In this document: positions 9,201 through 16,999 of the stretch, one piece after another | How positions within the stretch are numbered: position 1 is the stretch's first letter | How the letters are laid out: the number at the start of each line of letters is the position of its first letter | Source of the DNA: an uncultured Candidatus Poseidoniales archaeon | GTDB lineage: Archaea > Thermoplasmatota > Poseidoniia > Poseidoniales > Poseidoniaceae | DNA length: 64,000 nt | Assembly (NCBI GenBank): GCA_902563095.1 | Contig: CACEWA010000002.1 | Coordinates: forward strand, 43,136 to 107,135 | Reading direction: 5' to 3' | Notes under the pieces: generated by a model | What the model was told of the DNA's origin: nothing | The model's database searches: none | The model's input: only the letters and a program-made list of their open reading frames with translations | Position numbers and translations under genes: made by a program

Positions 9201-10460
9201 AACATTCTCATTAGAATCAATTGCTATCTTCGAGTTAGCTAGAGATGTATCAATGCCATATGCATAAAGACTATACTCTCCCGTATCAACAAATGCTGCC
9301 CAAACACAAGTTCCATTTCTATCAAATTTCATAACAAATGGCATGGGATTATTCCCTCCCGATGTATGATTTACAGTGCATGAAGGAAGGACGTTTAACT
9401 CACTTGAGGCCATTCCTAGAATGAATACATTTCCTGCTGGAGAAACTTTGACATCAAGTGCAAAATCATTTTGTAAACCCCCTATTGAGATTGCAGACTC
9501 CCATGCAAGGGTTTGGTTTGCTGGTATAGTAATAGATGGTGCGATATTTCCTACACCTGAATTATTTTGCCAGGGGTAGTCGAGGTGGCTGGTTTCGTTG
9601 AATACGGTCGCAGCAGCTGCTTGTTGTAGTTCTAAAACAAGGCCGTTTGAGAGGCTGGTAGAATGAGATAGACCGACTGGATCGTTTCCTGTAATCGTAG
9701 CATAGAGTACTACTGCAGCAAGATAAGAGCCGGAAAGCGAAGGATGACTTCCGTCACCTGTGTAGAGATTGTAGAACGTGTTTCCAGAGTTAGTAGGAGT
9801 TCCACCTTCGGCTACAATCTTGTCATGTATGTGCTCGAATGCAAGTCCAACCGGGGCAACCCATGCATTGCCTCCATTGGCAGAAATATTGTCTCTGTAG
9901 TCTAAGTAACCACTTTCTAACTCATCCTGCATTGTTGAGAAATCTGGGAATCTCCAAGCATTGTTACTGTCACCATCTCTCCTTCCCCAAGTCATCATTA
10001 GGACGGTTTCTCCACCATTGTCCTCGATCACTTCAGCTAGTTCAACAGCACCATCCTTGCTTGCTATCCACTCATTTTGGCTTCTAGGGAATCCTGGAAT
10101 CTGACTTTGGTCTTGCAAAATGACATAGTCCCAGTTGCCATTGTTAAGTGTTGTATTCCATTGGTGACCCGCAGATGCGACGTTGCTTGCGTGTTGAGAA
10201 AGGCGCATACCTCCTCCATTGAGGGTGGAAACATTTGCTGGAGTTGAAGCTGCACTCATCACTCCATCAACCAGATTGTGAAGAGAATTAGAGGCGACGT
10301 AACTGTTTCCCATCAGAAGAATATCTGCTGGGCCTTGACCTTGACCAGGGCCTTCCTTGGATTCAACATCCTCATCTAGGTAGCTCAAATCCATTGATTG
10401 ATATGGCATTAAGCACATCATTACCATGACGGCTACTACGACCCAAGGCTTTGCAGACAC
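6216..10460 (-). CDS. Giant surface protein: N-terminal SGNH/GDSL-like hydrolase domain, beta-propeller-like (SBBP-type) repeats, TSP3 repeats, TM helix and cytoplasmic tail
   Basis: Signal peptide; ILLMGNSYVASNSLHNLV and DYVILQDQSQIPG and DGSHPSLSGSYLAA (SGNH blocks); NGTCVWAAFVDTG...GNVFILG-type propeller blades; ~15 DxDGDGxGDN repeats; TM GAWDLIGIFGGVPIFAWIAFGFV. Confidence 0.82.
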   Translation of the reverse strand: MSAKPWVVVAVMVMMCLMPYQSMDLSYLDEDVESKEGPGQGQGPADILLMGNSYVASNSLHNLVDGVMSAASTPANVSTLNGGGMRLSQHASNVASAGHQWNTTLNNGNWDYVILQDQSQIPGFPRSQNEWIASKDGAVELAEVIEDNGGETVLMMTWGRRDGDSNNAWRFPDFSTMQDELESGYLDYRDNISANGGNAWVAPVGLAFEHIHDKIVAEGGTPTNSGNTFYNLYTGDGSHPSLSGSYLAAVVLYATITGNDPVGLSHSTSLSNGLVLELQQAAAATVFNETSHLDYPWQNNSGVGNIAPSITIPANQTLAWESAISIGGLQNDFALDVKVSPAGNVFILGMASSELNVLPSCTVNHTSGGNNPMPFVMKFDRNGTCVWAAFVDTGEYSLYAYGIDTSLANSKIAIDSNENVYLVNSFYSNPASRVLEYGSISVTVNGVYSNIVSKINNNGTWEWAVNAHEISPGYATTPNSITIDSFDNVWIAYRTGNQNAMIISKYNNSGIRQISSATFGGFSNSVVQPYDLHTDSFGDLYLVGSYANFLDYTLQNGTGGTLSCSSCWSGFVAKFDSNAELLWITQSASSSSNSYIRNLELIGDDEIFVLGDFYADMTFNGSVISAGGLSSGFIAKINGSGSWQWGKEIDCGCDVYGWGMHIDSSNNIYITGYSTNGVISLGNGKSISPAGTSDNGYVIKFDYFGQAQWGKSFGGAGLDRGIAVYMDNKIGRLYVIGTMDGAVNFGGSTVAPLGNHDLFLAWMSRDYDDDDIADVNDNDDDGDFVQDLLDYCPNSPLGFKSIGSLDHDSDGCQDELEDDDDDNDQLNDTLDSCPKGMTGWIRTNASDLDDDGCMDALEDYDDDNDGFEDYEDYCSRIPGNSTFEFEKGCPDADGDGRPDILDPFKNDPTEWSDMDGDGVGDNSDAFPTDATQQYDTDGDTYGDEEFGNAGDSCPTVFGNSTIDRYGCLDTDGDGWSDEGDDFPNDPAEHLDSDSDGYPDSSDDFPFDPTQWKDSDGDGYGDNPQGNLGDAYPNDASRYADSDRDGIDDQSDAFPYDPTQWEDADGDGMGDNPMGIGADKFPDDPTQWGDIDGDGYGDNSTGNNPDSFPTDATQWSDRDGDGYGDNPTGRLYDLFPENPTQWEDADGDGLGDNQSGTDADPYLNDFDNDGYDDTIDILPRVASPGDLDNDKCLDGVDKFWDNPLECLDTDGDGIGNNADGDDDNDEWTDADEIRAGTDPLDPNSTPVDSFEIQIGNIGLGAWDLIGIFGGVPIFAWIAFGFVTRNSRCARYEEQLNESNSREELEQVALRWEYSLMLRLLGPHQGIRLERLRSELDDKFENAELLMAAEEFEPMTDVEQTPLVEAEQKDLPHIDVIPSIEIPPDQTDEFGFSWLKYNGENWYRGQADTEWTKHDE
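6780..8165 (-). repeat. Coding TSP3-type Ca-binding repeat array
   Basis: Repeated DADGDGxGDNxxGxxxDxFPxDPTQWxDxDGDGYGDN units visible in the translation. Confidence 0.88.
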
Positions 10461-10504
10461 ATGTCAACTAGACGGCTACCCATCATAACGCTTCGCGTTA
10501 ATCT

Positions 10505-13000
10505 TCATGCAGAGATAGTTTCGTCTTGTTTAGGCCAATATCTGTCGTAAAGCATGAATGCGGTAGAGGCTCCAATCAGCATCATACAGAACAACATGTC
10601 CCATCCGATTTTGAATACCAAACGAGGAAGATTCGGAGAAATGGATAACTGAATTGCTAATCCTGCTAACCTAACCGAGAGAACTAGCACAGTCATCTGC
10701 AAAGGCCAAGAATTCCTTCTGAACAAATTCCACCACAAAACCCCCATCAAGATTACGGGGCAGGCTCCCATCAAGAATACCCAATTATTGCTTGGAGAAA
10801 GGCGGTCGCCAATGTAGCCGCCTTTGAGGAATAAGTTACCAGGGTCAATATCTCGAGGGTGTATCAGTCCATCGGTTTGGCCTAATGTCGCCCACCACGC
10901 GAACCATATTCCGATAGGAATTATTCCAAGCATTATGTGTCTGCCAAATTCAGAAAATTTACTATCAGTTTCTTCTTTTAGGTAGCTCCATTCTCTATTC
11001 ATCAGCGATTCGATACACCCGAAGAAAATCATTGAGATGCCGCCGCCCCATGCTCCCCAACTCATTGTTAGCCAAGCGAATGCGCAGTATTGAAAAACAG
11101 CATATGAATACGGTTTTTTCATTACCTGCAGAACGATTGAAGCAACCACTCCAGCAATTAGCGTCCAAATAAGGAACCAATCTACCGTGTTCGAATTTTG
11201 GGCAATTAGAACAGGTATGGTTGCCATTGCACCTGCTATAGCAAGCGAGGTTGGCCATTTCCCATTCCTAAACCGTGATGCATAGATCAAAGTAAATGTG
11301 AATGCAATTACAACCGACCAAATTACTGCATCTATTTCATCTGATTGTGTGAACATTACCATGAATCTTGTCGCTGACACGCCATACAACCTATAGTCAG
11401 AAAAGAAGATTGTAGCAATAAGAATCAGAATTAGAGGAATAAGCAAACGCTTGGGCGTCTTGTTATCATTATTCACAAACATTCGATTTTCAATCATCAG
11501 AACTAGCCCAATCCATATCGGTAGAGCGATTATAGTGAATCTAGTCTCAGGATAAATTACAGTAAACAGCAAGACGGAAGATAATATGATGACGTTTCGT
11601 TTTGTTTCCGGCTTCCTTCCAGTAATCGTCTGTTTGGACATCCAATAGAGAGTAATTATCCCAATGAATCCAAATGGATAATAAATCCATGACAACCAAC
11701 CACGATTGTATGAAATCAATGCAGATACAGTGAACACAATCAAGAATCCAACGGCAGCTTCAGTGGCAAATTCTGCTGTCTTTTCATCGGATTTAAAAAA
11801 TCTATATAAAAAGGTGCTAAAGGCTAAAATTGCTATTGCTGAAATAATTAAATCAATACTTCGCATACCGATTTCATCGCCTCTGATTTTATCCCATTCG
11901 ATTTTGTCTTTAGATAGGCCATTAACGTAAGAATGACCATTTTCTTCAAGCCAATCATTTCTTTCAACTGCGGCATCCCAATTCCATTGCTCATATGCTT
12001 GGTATTCTTCATCAGTTAAATCGAATGCATCTAACGGAACCTTTCCGTGTATTGCGTGTGGCATAGGCAGGCCGAAAATCATTGATGGAATCGTTGCTAA
12101 GTCTCTTTGCGCCATCCCCTTTACTGTGACTCCTTCCGCCACATTTGGACCCCACATGAACCCAGCAGTTTCTCTAATCACAGGTTCAGGTGAACCATGT
12201 TGTCCAGTATCTGAAAGTCCGTGATCTGAGGTTACTAGGACAGTCCAGTTGTCTGGAACGAGATTAAACATCATGTCGAGATTATCATCGAGCCAAAGCA
12301 ACTTTTCTTCAAATTCTGGTGAATCCTTTACCATGTACCTGTGGCCCACACTATCCAATCCAGAGAGGTGAGCTACAATCACATTAGGCGTCCTATCATA
12401 TCCTTCAGGGATGCCACCCTCAAGCCAATTTCTCAAAGTTACGAATGCCTCTTCATCCCCTTGGTAATAATCAGCATGACCGTATCTGTGCTGCGAAAAT
12501 GGAATCAAATCTCTATCTGGATAAAGGTCCTTCCAAACATAGTCGCCTAGGATTCCAAGTTGATGGTCATAATTTCCGTCATTATCTCCATCATGTGTGC
12601 TAACAAGTTTCCAACCATCAGGTGTTCCAGGATGCTCAGGACGGAAGTTGGATAGTGCTTCATTCGGTTTTGAAGGGACTCCTGTGGCGATTTCTTTGAC
12701 GCATATGGCAGTCATGGTCATCGGATTAGATTCAATTTCCATGTAAGCGCCATCTTGAACTCTGGCGTTCAGTTTGGGCATGAATTCGGGATCCCCCATC
12801 ATATTCCTGCCGCCCCCATCGATGACTACGAACAAGAACCCCTCACTGAGTTGTTCAGATGGATATGGATTTTCTTCCATCCCTTCCAGTGGTGCTGGTG
12901 AATCAGAAATAATGTAGTTGCCAGTGACTAGAAACGAAGGAATCGCAATTAAGAGGAAGACGAAAAACGCCTGTCTTAACCGATTCTTTGTAAACAACAA
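10505..13000 (-). CDS. Alkaline-phosphatase-superfamily membrane protein resembling GPI ethanolamine phosphate transferases (PIG-O/PIG-G/PIG-N type)
   Basis: N-terminal TM; LFVVIDGGGRNMM; MTAICVKEIATGVPS; GLDSVGHRY; VLVTSDHGLSDTGQHG; then about a dozen TM helices. Confidence 0.75.
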   Translation of the reverse strand: MLFTKNRLRQAFFVFLLIAIPSFLVTGNYIISDSPAPLEGMEENPYPSEQLSEGFLFVVIDGGGRNMMGDPEFMPKLNARVQDGAYMEIESNPMTMTAICVKEIATGVPSKPNEALSNFRPEHPGTPDGWKLVSTHDGDNDGNYDHQLGILGDYVWKDLYPDRDLIPFSQHRYGHADYYQGDEEAFVTLRNWLEGGIPEGYDRTPNVIVAHLSGLDSVGHRYMVKDSPEFEEKLLWLDDNLDMMFNLVPDNWTVLVTSDHGLSDTGQHGSPEPVIRETAGFMWGPNVAEGVTVKGMAQRDLATIPSMIFGLPMPHAIHGKVPLDAFDLTDEEYQAYEQWNWDAAVERNDWLEENGHSYVNGLSKDKIEWDKIRGDEIGMRSIDLIISAIAILAFSTFLYRFFKSDEKTAEFATEAAVGFLIVFTVSALISYNRGWLSWIYYPFGFIGIITLYWMSKQTITGRKPETKRNVIILSSVLLFTVIYPETRFTIIALPIWIGLVLMIENRMFVNNDNKTPKRLLIPLILILIATIFFSDYRLYGVSATRFMVMFTQSDEIDAVIWSVVIAFTFTLIYASRFRNGKWPTSLAIAGAMATIPVLIAQNSNTVDWFLIWTLIAGVVASIVLQVMKKPYSYAVFQYCAFAWLTMSWGAWGGGISMIFFGCIESLMNREWSYLKEETDSKFSEFGRHIMLGIIPIGIWFAWWATLGQTDGLIHPRDIDPGNLFLKGGYIGDRLSPSNNWVFLMGACPVILMGVLWWNLFRRNSWPLQMTVLVLSVRLAGLAIQLSISPNLPRLVFKIGWDMLFCMMLIGASTAFMLYDRYWPKQDETISA

Positions 13001-13179
13001 TATCGCCTTAGTTGTATGCTGAAACTATGGGGCTTTATCCTTTATCACGCCACTTTGATGATGGAGGGCCATTGTTAGGATTAAAGTGTTGAAGCAAGCC
13101 TTTTTCAACTACATTGTAGAGCATTGACCAAACAGGAGAAGCGAGGATTTTTTTTTCGTTTGACCTAAATGGTGATACT

Positions 13180-13593
13180 ATGTCTAAACTGATAGAAAAA
13201 ATGAATCAAGCACTAGGATTGGAACTTCGAGCAATCAACCTTTATGCACACTATGCTGCTTATGTCAAAGGTTTGAACAGAATCCAATTGGAGCCGATGT
13301 TTCAGCAAGAAGCGAATGAGTCCATGGTACATGCCGCAACCATTCGTAATGCAATTGTAAAGCATGGCGGGGAATGTGTTACTATCAGAGACCAGATGGT
13401 AATAGCACATACAACTGACACACGAGAGATGCTACAAGCAGCACTTGCTACTGAGACAAAGGCTGCTGAAGTATACGGTGAGTTATTACCTCTGCTTGAG
13501 GAAATTTCTGATAGAGAATTGTATGATGCAGTAGAGCAAATCTACCTCGCAGAGTTGCGTTCTGTCGAAGAAATCAGACTATTACTAGACTGA
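13180..13593 (+). CDS. Ferritin-like / bacterioferritin-like diiron protein
   Basis: Four-helix pattern with LGLELRAINLYAHYA, QEANESMVHA, ATETKAAEVYGELL, EQIYLAELRSVEEI. Confidence 0.6.
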   Translation: MSKLIEKMNQALGLELRAINLYAHYAAYVKGLNRIQLEPMFQQEANESMVHAATIRNAIVKHGGECVTIRDQMVIAHTTDTREMLQAALATETKAAEVYGELLPLLEEISDRELYDAVEQIYLAELRSVEEIRLLLD

Positions 13594-13598
13594 TTAAG

Positions 13599-13671
13599 TG
13601 GACGCTGGGGGATTTGAACCCCCGGCCTCTTGAGTGCCACTCAAGCGATCTTCCAGCTGATCTAAGCGCCC
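13599..13671 (-). tRNA. tRNA-Ala(GGC)
   Basis: Reverse strand GGGCGCTTAGATCAGCTGGAAGATCGCTTGAGTGGCACTCAAGAGGCCGGGGGTTCAAATCCCCCAGCGTCCA; cloverleaf closes, anticodon GGC in CTTGA-GTGGCAC-TCAAG. Confidence 0.95.
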
Positions 13672-13747
13672 AATACTTTGCCTAAGGCGTCCTGCCCACC
13701 TGCCTTTCAATCATAAGGCTTCTCAATTAGGTACTGTTCGGCACTCC

Positions 13748-14236
13748 ATGGACGTGGATGAAATACTCGCAGAGTTACTTCCACAAGTTCCTGAAAATGT
13801 GTTTACCAGATGGCTTGGTGACAGAGTTTCAATCATTTGGTTAGAAGAAGATGACAGTCGCTTGGGCATGACTAGGTTCGAAGAAGGAAATGTGGAATTA
13901 GTTCGCAGGCGCAGGCTTTCCTTAGACCCAGGTCCAATTACTATCGGGCTTCACCCTAGATTGCTAAGTGAGCCAGCACTATTACGACATACTCTCACTC
14001 ACGAATTGATCCATGCTTCAGGAGTGTTAAATCACTCGAAAGAGTTGCACGATGCTGTTGATGAAATTGCTCCAGGAGTTTCTATTTCAGATTCTCCAAT
14101 GCTGCAAGAAAAACGGGAAGAATACCTCGATTCTGCAAAGGTAAAAACGTGGTCCTGTAAGCACTGTGGCTATGAGTGGAAGCGTTCTACAGTTCGTAAA
14201 CCTATACGCTGTCACAAATGTGCAAGACCACTGTAA
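13748..14236 (+). CDS. SprT-like zinc metallopeptidase-domain protein with C-terminal zinc ribbon
   Basis: HTLTHELIHASGVLNHSKEL (HExxH) and C-terminal WSCKHCGYEWKRSTVRKPIRCHKCARPL. Confidence 0.75.
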   Translation: MDVDEILAELLPQVPENVFTRWLGDRVSIIWLEEDDSRLGMTRFEEGNVELVRRRRLSLDPGPITIGLHPRLLSEPALLRHTLTHELIHASGVLNHSKELHDAVDEIAPGVSISDSPMLQEKREEYLDSAKVKTWSCKHCGYEWKRSTVRKPIRCHKCARPL

Positions 14237-14269
14237 TACTGATAGAGGAGATTCTCACAGGGTGAGTTT

Positions 14270-14343
14270 GCCCGTATAATGTAGTCTGGATATCATCTCG
14301 GCCTTCTAAGCCGATAACCGGGGTTCGAATCCCCGTACGGGCG
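14270..14343 (+). tRNA. tRNA-Arg(TCT)
   Basis: GCCCGTA...TACGGGC acceptor; anticodon stem TCGGC-CTTCTAA-GCCGA; T arm CGGGG-TTCGAAT-CCCCG. Confidence 0.94.
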
Positions 14344-14443
14344 CTCAATTTTGAGTAAAATTTTGGATATTAACAAACACAGGACTATCTTGTTGCATTG
14401 GGAAGCCCTCATATAGCAAAGGTTGGTCGGCGGATTGTTCACC

Positions 14444-14551
14444 ATGAAGCGAGGTTCCAGAGCGTGGAAGAAGACTGGTAATCAGCGATGGAAGTGGCGT
14501 AAGAAAAAGCTACGACGTCGAAAGCGTGCTCGCCGACAGGCTAAGCAGTGA
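14444..14551 (+). CDS. rpl41e: Ribosomal protein L41e (eL41) mini-gene, 35 aa
   Basis: MKRGSRAWKKTGNQRWKWRKKKLRRRKRARRQAKQ*; resembles eL41 ([25 protein letters not shown]); below the ORF track length cutoff. Confidence 0.75.
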   Translation: MKRGSRAWKKTGNQRWKWRKKKLRRRKRARRQAKQ

Positions 14552-14573
14552 CGCTGAAAGGTAAACGATACGG

Positions 14574-14765
14574 GGGAGTATAGTATAACCTGGTAGTATA
14601 GCTGGCTCCAGTTGCACGGGAATGACGAATGGTAAAGGTCTGAAGATTGTGATGATCAACTGGAAGACCGACCTGTGATATCCCGCCACCAGCCGTACAC
14701 ACAAAACTTAGTGGCGGATCAGAAGATACCAGCCGGTCGGGGTTCAAATCCCTGTGCTCCCACCA
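14574..14765 (+). tRNA. tRNA-Trp(CCA) with 116-nt intron at 37/38 (intron approx 14612-14727) and encoded CCA
   Basis: Acceptor GGGAGTA/TGCTCCC; anticodon stem GCTGG (14601-14605) / CCAGC (14729-14733), loop CTCCAG|intron|A; T arm CGGGG-TTCAAAT-CCCTG; discriminator A then CCA. Confidence 0.9.
14615..14677 (+). ncRNA. Box C/D guide RNA embedded in the tRNA-Trp intron
   Basis: Stem I CACGGG(14615-14620)/CCTGTG(14672-14677); C box ATGACGA (14622-14628); D' CTGA (14640-14643); C' GTGATGA (14649-14655); guide CAACTGGA (14657-14664); D-like CCGA (14668-14671). Confidence 0.8.
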
Positions 14766-14811
14766 TATTCGATTATTCTCAATAATCTATCAACCAACAT
14801 CTTGATGTTAG

Positions 14812-16974
14812 GTGCCACTCTCAGTTAAGGTAGGGAACAATATGCGTCAGGGCTTTCCATTTATTTGTCTAATTTTATTCATGGCTCCATTGACCGGTTC
14901 AATAGGCAATGAAATCAACCATGAAGATGGTTGGACTACTTCTATTCCTGAGATGACTCCTGTTGTCCATCAAGAATTGGATTGGTGGGAAAGGACAACA
15001 TTAGATTCCAATAGGAATGGCATTCATGATTCTTTGGAAACTCTAGACGAGCCAGTAGGAATTGGTTTGTCATATGCTAGGGAAGTTACTGATTCAGATG
15101 TAGCTTACTTGGAATCATTGGGTTACCAGATAACTGATGTTATTGAGGCAGTAGATGCGGTGCTATTGGGTGTAATCAATTCTACAGATGTGTGGGATTT
15201 ATCTCAAATCGATGGAGTTGTTATGGTCGAGAGATACGGACAAATCATTCTTTGGGGTGATGTTCAAACACCTAACATTCTAGCGGAGCAATCCGAGGAA
15301 TATCCTCACACTGCTTGGAATCATACTCCAATGATGGGTGCTGGAATAAACATTGCAATGGTCGATACCGGTACAGACAATGAGCATCCAGGTTTGAAGG
15401 ACAAGTTTGTCGCCGGTTATGATGCTGTTTGTTTTGTCCACACAGACCCTGCATGTATTCTAGCAGGTGGTCGAGAAACAGATGGTTCCTTTGATCCAGA
15501 CGATGGAAACCAACATGGCACAGCATGTATGGGTATGGCTGCAGCAACAGGATTGGATGCATCAGGTGAACAAACAGGGTACGAAGGCTCTGCACCCAAT
15601 GCAAGCCTCATCGATGTCAGAATAGGAACTGATGTAGGAGCAGGTCCATTCGAAAATTATCTACTTTCACAAGAATTCTATGAGTCTGCAATGAATGGCA
15701 TACAATGGATTATTGACAACAAAGATACTGCTTGGCCAGGTGTAGATGAAAGCCTGTATGGAATCGACATTATCTCCTTGTCATGGGGAATTACAAGCCA
15801 TGAGAATGGTGGTAGCGATGGAGAAGACATGCACTCTCGAATCCTAGACGAAGCGACACTTGCAGGTGTGACTGTAAGCGTAGCAGCAGGAAATGATGGT
15901 CCAGATAATGATGGATTCTCGGGTATGGGTTCATCTTCTCTTTCCATTACAGTTGGTGCTACAAATGACTTGAACACCATCGATAGAGATGATGATGAAA
16001 TCGCATCCTACTCAAGTAGGGGTCCACGAAGAGACAATGGTAATACCAATCCAATTGATGAAATGAAGCCCGATGTCACAGCCCCTGGAACTGACATTGT
16101 GCAAGCAGAAGCATGTGTTACATCTGGTGGATGTAACAACTTCATCGGTGGAGATGCTTCACAGAATGGATACACTGGCAGAGGTTCCGGTACATCTTAT
16201 GCAACACCGGCAGTAACTGGAATTATCGCACTGATGATGGAAGTAAATGATGAGATTGATCCTTTGGTAATCAGAGAAATTTTGCGTTCAACAGCAACTC
16301 GGATGGGTGAAGCATCTCAACCAGAACACGACCCTCATTGGAACAAGGATTTCGGATGGGGATTAGTTCACGGTCACGATGCAGTTTGGACTGCTGAATA
16401 TCTAAACATTACCGGCATGTCCACTTCTGATATGAATTTAGATTTACAAGTTCACATTGAGAATATTTCTTCGGAAGGCACTGTAAATACATACACAGGT
16501 TTAGCTTGGTCTCGAGGTGCTGTAATGGAGAAAATCGAGTATTCCACCGATGGCGGAGAAACATGGACTGAAGTCGTGTATAAACCGGTTGAAGGTGCTC
16601 TAAGTACATATGAGTCATTTGAGTTCAAATTTACTGTAGATACGGATAATTTACCAAGTGGATACAACATGATTATTGTCAGAGGTATTGATGCAGATGG
16701 AGCATCTTCGATGATCTCTTGGGATTCAGTCGTAGGTGGTGGAAACGTCATTTCTATGGGTAGCGGAGATTCCTTTGGTCGTACTATGTTCATTGCCACC
16801 GTTGGACTTGCAGTCATTACATTTGGTGCTTGGGTTGCGATTCGTAAAAACAGTGACGAACCACTTCAATTGGCTGTCATATCTGAAAAAGCAGAAGCCA
16901 CGCCTCCCCCTATTGATGGAGAACCATTAGAGGCGGTCATCATAGATGATGCTACGGATAATGGCTCATCTTGA
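14812..16974 (+). CDS. Secreted subtilisin-family S8 serine protease with C-terminal TM anchor
   Basis: GINIAMVDTGTDNEHPGL, GNQHGTACMGMAAA, GSGTSYATPAVTGIIALMM; signal peptide probably begins at MRQGFPFICLILF (14842). Confidence 0.92.
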   Translation: MPLSVKVGNNMRQGFPFICLILFMAPLTGSIGNEINHEDGWTTSIPEMTPVVHQELDWWERTTLDSNRNGIHDSLETLDEPVGIGLSYAREVTDSDVAYLESLGYQITDVIEAVDAVLLGVINSTDVWDLSQIDGVVMVERYGQIILWGDVQTPNILAEQSEEYPHTAWNHTPMMGAGINIAMVDTGTDNEHPGLKDKFVAGYDAVCFVHTDPACILAGGRETDGSFDPDDGNQHGTACMGMAAATGLDASGEQTGYEGSAPNASLIDVRIGTDVGAGPFENYLLSQEFYESAMNGIQWIIDNKDTAWPGVDESLYGIDIISLSWGITSHENGGSDGEDMHSRILDEATLAGVTVSVAAGNDGPDNDGFSGMGSSSLSITVGATNDLNTIDRDDDEIASYSSRGPRRDNGNTNPIDEMKPDVTAPGTDIVQAEACVTSGGCNNFIGGDASQNGYTGRGSGTSYATPAVTGIIALMMEVNDEIDPLVIREILRSTATRMGEASQPEHDPHWNKDFGWGLVHGHDAVWTAEYLNITGMSTSDMNLDLQVHIENISSEGTVNTYTGLAWSRGAVMEKIEYSTDGGETWTEVVYKPVEGALSTYESFEFKFTVDTDNLPSGYNMIIVRGIDADGASSMISWDSVVGGGNVISMGSGDSFGRTMFIATVGLAVITFGAWVAIRKNSDEPLQLAVISEKAEATPPPIDGEPLEAVIIDDATDNGSS

Positions 16975-16999
16975 AAAGTAGGTTCGTTATCGTCCCTAC

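Noticed and set aside
14510-14747. Minus-strand ORFs over L41e/tRNA-Trp
   Set aside because: Antisense to supported tRNA and mini-gene; no family resemblance
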